From contig JAEXOY010000006.1 of NCBI GenBank assembly GCA_023439045.1, positions 1 to 64,000 on the forward strand: a stretch of 64,000 nt of DNA, given 5' to 3'. Below are positions 60,031-64,000 of the stretch, piece by piece. A program made the translations under genes and the position numbers. Position 1 is the first letter of the stretch, and the number at the start of each line of letters is the position of its first letter. This DNA is from Bacillota bacterium (GTDB lineage: Bacteria > Bacillota > Clostridia > Acetivibrionales > DSM-1351). The notes beneath the pieces were generated by a model. The model was not told where the DNA came from. It worked only from the letters and a program-made list of their open reading frames with translations, and did not search any database.

Positions 60031-60738
60031 ATGTTTATGGAGAATAAGGTAGCTGTTGTGACAGGAGCAAGTAGTGGTATTGGCAATGCAATATGCAATA
60101 CTTTATTAAATAATAACTACAATATTGTGGCTAATGGTAGAACGATAAATTCCGTTTTTAAGGAAACAGATCATTTACTTCTTAATGAGGGCGATATGCT
60201 AGATTCAAGCACACCCGAACGATTATTAAATGATGCTTTAGAGAAGTGGAATAAATGTGACGTTGTATTTATAAATGCCGGTACTATTGAATCTAACACA
60301 ATTGAGAAAATTAACATAGATGCAGTGTGCAAAATGGCTAGGCTAAAGGTTGAAATGTCATATAGGCTTATATATACTTTCTTAAAATACTTTAAAACAG
60401 TAGGTAAGGGCCATGTGATAATTACTTCAAGCGTTATGGGTACAAAGACACGTGAGAATTCCGGTGCTTATGCGGGATGCAACTATGCATTAGAAGCACT
60501 AGCAGAGTCACTAAGAATGGAGCTCTGTGATACTGATATCAAAATTACATGTATAGAACCTGGTCTTGTAGAAACAGGGTTACATAGAGATTGGGAAATA
60601 AAGCCTAAAGAATTACTTGGCATTTCAACAGCATTACAGCCAATGGACGTTGCTGAGGCGGTATTAGATATACTACAAAAACCTAATCACGTTAGAATTC
60701 CTAAATATATGATTTTACCTAAAGGGCATAAAATTTGA
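60031..60738 (+). CDS. SDR-family protein lacking the catalytic lysine, 235 aa
   Basis: TGASSGIGNAICNTLL and FINAGTIES are normal SDR motifs; the active site reads GAYAGCNYALEALAESL: Tyr present (60469-60471), Lys replaced by Asn (AAC at 60481-60483). Typical SDRs need YxxxK. So it may bind NAD(P) without normal catalysis, or use another route. ATG 60031 or 60037 with AAAGGGAAAT upstream. Confidence 0.82.
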   Translation: MFMENKVAVVTGASSGIGNAICNTLLNNNYNIVANGRTINSVFKETDHLLLNEGDMLDSSTPERLLNDALEKWNKCDVVFINAGTIESNTIEKINIDAVCKMARLKVEMSYRLIYTFLKYFKTVGKGHVIITSSVMGTKTRENSGAYAGCNYALEALAESLRMELCDTDIKITCIEPGLVETGLHRDWEIKPKELLGISTALQPMDVAEAVLDILQKPNHVRIPKYMILPKGHKI

Positions 60739-60782
60739 TTAGTAGTGTCAATATCTTTTACAAATTGGAGGGCTCATCAAAA

Positions 60783-61121
60783 ATGAAGGAAGAAATATAT
60801 AATTATATTAATAATTTTGGAGAACAGACAAAGGAAAGATTTGAAATTTTATATGATCTTATATACCAAGATTCTACATTAGTTATTGATGAGAAATTAT
60901 GGGCAAAGCTGCCGTCATTCAGTGTAGGCAAAAATGTGGTCCGCCTAATTCCTTTTAATGACCATATTAATGTTAATGCAAAATCAGTTATTTTACATAA
61001 GGACGAATTATCAGGGTATAAAATTACTCCTAAAGGAATGCTGCAAATTTTTCATAATCAAGAAATTCCTATAAAACAATTAAGAATTATATTTGAAGAA
61101 AGTTTAAGAAGTTTAGGATAG
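60783..61121 (+). CDS. DUF1801-like (YdhG-type) small protein, 112 aa
   Basis: Opens MKEEIYNYINNFGEQTKER, ENLYDLIYQD-like middle, KLPSFSVGKNVVRLIPFNDH and late MLQIFHNQEIPIKQLRIIFE, in the order of DUF1801 (iron chaperone YdhG-like) proteins. No catalytic motif. TTGGAGGGC precedes ATG 60783. May be co-transcribed with the SDR 45 bases upstream. Confidence 0.72.
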   Translation: MKEEIYNYINNFGEQTKERFEILYDLIYQDSTLVIDEKLWAKLPSFSVGKNVVRLIPFNDHINVNAKSVILHKDELSGYKITPKGMLQIFHNQEIPIKQLRIIFEESLRSLG

Positions 61122-61286
61122 AGGCCTTTAAATCTTCAGGTAGTATTGTAAATATTTCAAATAAAGAATATATTTATTTAACCTTTACCAATTGGAAAGT
61201 CAGCACAATAAGAATAGTTTATATTAAAAACGATAAAGAAATAGTTTACAATGTGTTTGATAGGTTTAAGGAGAAGGGGAAGCAAT

Positions 61287-62192
61287 ATGTATTATTTCTA
61301 CAACTTTACAAAGAAAATTAAATACATAGGCATAGTCGGCTTAATTTTAACAGCTTTTAGTGATTTACTGATTTTCAAATTATTATGCTTTTTTGGGCTA
61401 TTTGTATTTATTGAGATTGCAATTAGTTTCTCAACTTTTAAATGCATTATTTTACAGATTTTAGGTGTCTTTTATGTAAAGAAAAAGTATGGAGAAGAGC
61501 TACCTTCTGTTTCAAATTATGCTAGTAATATTGAGTACAGTTTACCGTTTGATGAAAAGTGGACAGTAATAAATGGGTGTTTTACTGAAAAGTATTCACA
61601 TTCATGGGATGTTCCAACTCAACGATATGCATATGATTTTATTATCCTCGATGATGAGTGTAAGTCCTATCAGGGAGATTTTAAGAACTGTGAGAATTAT
61701 TATTGTTATGATAAAAATATATTGGCACCGGCTGATGGCATAATTGTAGACATAAATAATGGATCAAATGATAGCCTTATATATCCAAAAGGGAAATTCT
61801 TTTCTAAAGCGAATCATATAGCCGGGAATTATATTATTATTAAGCATAATGATAAGGAATTCAGTTTTCTTGCCCATCTAAAAAAGGATAGTATCTCGGT
61901 AAAGGTTGGAGATACTGTTTGTAGAGGAGATATTATTGCCAAGTGTGGGAATACCGGTAATTCGTCCGAACCACATTTGCATTTTCAAATACAGAACGGG
62001 CAAAGCTTCTATAAGAGCGTAGGTTTACCTATAAGATTTAGTAATATTGAGATAGACACTATAGACAACTATGAAAAAATAGATACAAGACCATATATGA
62101 ATGAAGACGAAATTTTAGACGGATATATTACACGTGGATATAGTGTATCTAATAAACAAAACATTAATACATCTACAAAAAAGGTCATATAA
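61287..62192 (+). CDS. membrane-anchored M23-like peptidase, 301 aa
   Basis: Two N-terminal membrane helices (about 8-60), then a LytM/M23 domain: HSWDVPTQRYAYDF with His and Asp ligands, YIIIKHNDKEFSFLAHLKKD, VKVGDTVCRGDIIAKCGNTG and HLHFQIQ with the last HxH. Probably cleaves peptidoglycan cross-bridges or a bacteriocin peptide. ATG 61287 with AAGGAGAAGGGG upstream. Last gene of the plus-strand array. Confidence 0.87.
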   Translation: MYYFYNFTKKIKYIGIVGLILTAFSDLLIFKLLCFFGLFVFIEIAISFSTFKCIILQILGVFYVKKKYGEELPSVSNYASNIEYSLPFDEKWTVINGCFTEKYSHSWDVPTQRYAYDFIILDDECKSYQGDFKNCENYYCYDKNILAPADGIIVDINNGSNDSLIYPKGKFFSKANHIAGNYIIIKHNDKEFSFLAHLKKDSISVKVGDTVCRGDIIAKCGNTGNSSEPHLHFQIQNGQSFYKSVGLPIRFSNIEIDTIDNYEKIDTRPYMNEDEILDGYITRGYSVSNKQNINTSTKKVI

Positions 62193-62257
62193 TAATGATC
62201 AAATATATAACTATATATAACCATATAACCAAGGGCTTAAAAGCCTCAAATTTTTAG

Positions 62258-62296
62258 AAATCCCACGTAAAACCACATGATTCTTACGCGGGATTT
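62258..62296. terminator. inverted repeat, probable terminator at array end
   Basis: AAATCCCACGTAA (62258-62270) pairs with TTACGCGGGATTT (62284-62296), with one bulge. It lies between convergent genes (61287 plus, 62342 minus). GGCTTAAAAGCC with a T-run just upstream (62234-62255) may add to it. Confidence 0.65.
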
Positions 62297-62341
62297 CATG
62301 TTTTCTTTGGTATTACAGCATATAAAAAAGTTGGGTCTATA

Positions 62342-63010
62342 TCAGTCAATTATTTGTGAATGACTATGGATATAAAATTCTTCATGCCTTGTATGATACT
62401 CCTTAGGCATATATTCAAATAGTTTATCAAACTCTTCGGCATCGTGCTCATTTACACAATATACAGAACTTTCTTGATAAACCCAATCTTTACCTGAAAT
62501 AGAGCCTTCTATCAATTCTAATACCAACAAGGCTGTAGGATATATATTATTCTCTAAATGCACACTATACTTGTGGCAACTCTTGAAACCGCTAGAAACA
62601 TAATTACCTGGATTACCGTATATCACTATTGCACAATATCCCATCTCAAGCGCTTTTTTAAATGAAAAATTAAGTAATGCTTTTCCATAACCTTTTCGCT
62701 GAAACTCTGGAAGTATACTGAGCGGACCAAAGGTTAGTATTTCTTTTTCTTCTCCATCACTACTCTTAAGCCATGATTTCGTATACATAATATTACCGAT
62801 TATTCGGTTGTCTAGTTCTAAAACAAAATTTAATTCTGGAATAAAATCTTCATGTTTTCTCATGATATGTACTAAATAATGCTCATCGCAACCTGGGGCA
62901 TGTAGGTTCCAAAAAGCTTTTCGCGTAAGTTCTTCAACTTCTCTGAAGTCTTCTATACGCTCGTTTCTAATAATATAATTCTGTTCTTTTTTTATTGTGT
63001 GTTTAACCAT
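62342..63010 (-). CDS. GNAT family N-acetyltransferase (YhbS-like), 222 aa
   Basis: First minus-strand gene. IRNERIEDFREVEELTRKAF, LTFGPLSILPEFQRKGYGKA (CoA loop RKGYGKALL) and VIYGNPGNYVSSGFKSC match YhbS-like acetyltransferases. Start ATG at 63010 with GGAGG just before on that strand; a start at 63040 has none. Longer than other GNATs here because of a C-terminal extension of about 50 residues. Confidence 0.88.
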   Translation of the reverse strand: MVKHTIKKEQNYIIRNERIEDFREVEELTRKAFWNLHAPGCDEHYLVHIMRKHEDFIPELNFVLELDNRIIGNIMYTKSWLKSSDGEEKEILTFGPLSILPEFQRKGYGKALLNFSFKKALEMGYCAIVIYGNPGNYVSSGFKSCHKYSVHLENNIYPTALLVLELIEGSISGKDWVYQESSVYCVNEHDAEEFDKLFEYMPKEYHTRHEEFYIHSHSQIID

Positions 63011-63095
63011 AATATCCTCCGCGCTTGTTATATAAGTCAAAAGTATAAGGAAATCATTGAATTTCTATTTTATACGGTTACATAAAATAGAAAAA

Positions 63096-63332
63096 TTACT
63101 CGTTATCTTCGTCTTCTTCCTCGTCTTCACCTTCCACGTATTCTAAAATATCTCCAGGTTGACATTGAAGGGCTCTACATATTGCGTTGAGAGTTGAAAA
63201 CCTTATTGCTTTTACCTTTTCAGTTTTAAGATTTGACAGATTAACAATTGATATACCTACTTGTTCTGATAAATGACTGAGTGATACTTTCCTATCTGCC
63301 ATCATACGGTCCAATCTTACAATTATTGACAT
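63096..63332 (-). CDS. XRE-family regulator (YozG-like), 78 aa
   Basis: Helix-turn-helix Cro/CI type: RLDRMMADRKVSLSHLSEQVG, ISIVNLSNLKTEKVKAIRFS, then LNAICRALQCQPGDILEYVEG and an acidic tail. Coding frame immediately downstream of the DUF2975 gene (12 bp apart), the usual pair yoaS-yozG in Bacilli. Probably regulates that operon. Confidence 0.9.
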   Translation of the reverse strand: MSIIVRLDRMMADRKVSLSHLSEQVGISIVNLSNLKTEKVKAIRFSTLNAICRALQCQPGDILEYVEGEDEEEDEDNE

Positions 63333-63344
63333 AATATCAATCTC

Positions 63345-63950
63345 CTAAACAGTTTCATCGTATCTATGTTGCAGAAAACTACCGTACTTAAATATTCCAC
63401 TAAGTATAATCATCATAAACCCAGTTATTATTAGAACAAAGTTTACCATATAATTTGTACTTATATTTTGTATTTTAAATGTTTCTATAATTGTCCTTGC
63501 AACAATGACCTCAAATGCAGGGACTATAAATGAACTAAGCATTATTACATTACCAATAATTAATATCCTTTTGGCGTTTTCTTTTTCAAAAGGCTTATCC
63601 TCATCTACAGATTTCAGGATAAGAACTAACTGCTTAAGTATCGGGATTATTATCAAGGAAATCGAAGCTGCCATTATCATAATTGCCATATAAATATTTT
63701 TCATATTTGTACCCTGTAGTGCTGCATCATTAATATTGTAATTAATCAGTCCATCTAGAGAAAAACCAAGGTGCCCAATACTTTTCTCATCTAATACGAA
63801 ATGCGAATCAGATATAAATTTTATAACGATAGTGGCAATAAAACAACCACAGGCAATAATAATTGATGCCCAATAAAATACATTAATGACTATCCTTAGA
63901 TTGTGAGAATACCTTTTGATTTTTAACATTTTAGTTTTTTGGTTATTCAT
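63345..63950 (-). CDS. DUF2975 membrane protein, 201 aa
   Basis: Four membrane helices (about 20-45, 85-108, 125-148, 165-190), matching DUF2975 length and layout, with the FEKENAKRILIIGNVIM segment before helix three. Partner of the XRE gene downstream. GGAGTAAATG is the ribosome binding site on the minus strand (around 63951-63961). Function unknown. Confidence 0.85.
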   Translation of the reverse strand: MNNQKTKMLKIKRYSHNLRIVINVFYWASIIIACGCFIATIVIKFISDSHFVLDEKSIGHLGFSLDGLINYNINDAALQGTNMKNIYMAIMIMAASISLIIIPILKQLVLILKSVDEDKPFEKENAKRILIIGNVIMLSSFIVPAFEVIVARTIIETFKIQNISTNYMVNFVLIITGFMMIILSGIFKYGSFLQHRYDETV

Positions 63951-64000
63951 ACATTTACTCCTAATATTTTACTTTTAATTAAATTATAGTTAAATATTTC

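Noticed and set aside
1..64000. Insertion sequence, transposon or prophage as cause of the gene mix
   Set aside because: No transposase, phage integrase, capsid or terminase gene is seen; the repeats are attC-like without terminal inverted repeats of IS type.
1..64000. Integron integrase in the window
   Set aside because: No tyrosine recombinase is encoded on either strand; the orientation places it to the left, outside the window.
1..64000. rRNA or tRNA genes as insertion targets
   Set aside because: No tRNA cloverleaf or rRNA sequence was recognised in the gaps.

Overview
The window is a low-GC stretch (genes roughly 30% GC by eye, AGGAGG-type ribosome binding sites, Clostridia-like protein families). 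It reads as part of a very large chromosomal integron gene-cassette array in a Firmicute, probably a clostridial lineage. The genus cannot be read from the sequence. No integrase gene is in the window. Every gene from position 185 to 62192 is on the plus strand. The attachment sites (attC) run R''...R' from left to right, so the integrase and attI should lie to the left of position 1.

Region 1 (1 to about 20.9 kb) is a cassette array with recognisable attC sites. Between genes lies a GC-richer repeat of about 185 bp, starting with an inverse core (NNNTAAC-like) and ending with GTTRRRY. Its outer arms are GCACTCCCG and CGGGAGTGC. The decisive evidence is covariation: the three variable bases at the start of a cassette are complementary to those at its end (for example GTTCTAT at 3037 with ATAGAAC at 4183, and GTTAGGC at 2242 with GCCTAAC at 2856). 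That is expected only if each gene plus its trailing attC moved as one circle. Cargo includes VOC and GNAT proteins, a DUF4261 protein, a retropepsin-like pair, a HicBA toxin-antitoxin pair, an rSAM/lipoprotein peptide-modification pair, an Ntn-type amidase, a DUF4160-DUF2442 pair, methyltransferases, a metallo-beta-lactamase-fold hydrolase, CPBP proteases, an alpha/beta hydrolase and a flavodoxin-like reductase. Several attC sites are truncated, hybrid or decayed. At least one cassette has no gene.

Region 2 (about 20.9 to 62.2 kb) has the same kind of cargo in the same orientation: GNATs, methyltransferases, CPBP, HADs, serine hydrolases, lipoproteins, nitroreductases, an Lgt, a Tag glycosylase, a beta-carbonic anhydrase, SDRs, DinB, a cupin and DJ-1/PfpI. 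Full attC sites are gone. Short attC relics (near 21.6, 26.9, 29.5, 34.5 and 52.8 kb), gene fragments and duplications suggest an old, decaying distal part of the array. Two kinds of promoter-like sequence recur between genes: a TTGGAA-N17-TATAAT promoter (five copies) and a repeat carrying TGGTATATACT and TGGTAAAAT (seven copies). Many cassettes therefore seem to carry their own promoter.

Region 3 (62.2 kb to the end) lies beyond an inverted-repeat terminator. Three minus-strand genes (GNAT, XRE regulator, DUF2975 membrane protein) mark a return to ordinary chromosome. The XRE-DUF2975 pair is a common operon.

The genes do not form one pathway. They are independent adaptive modules, each usually one gene or a two-gene unit with its own ribosome binding site.
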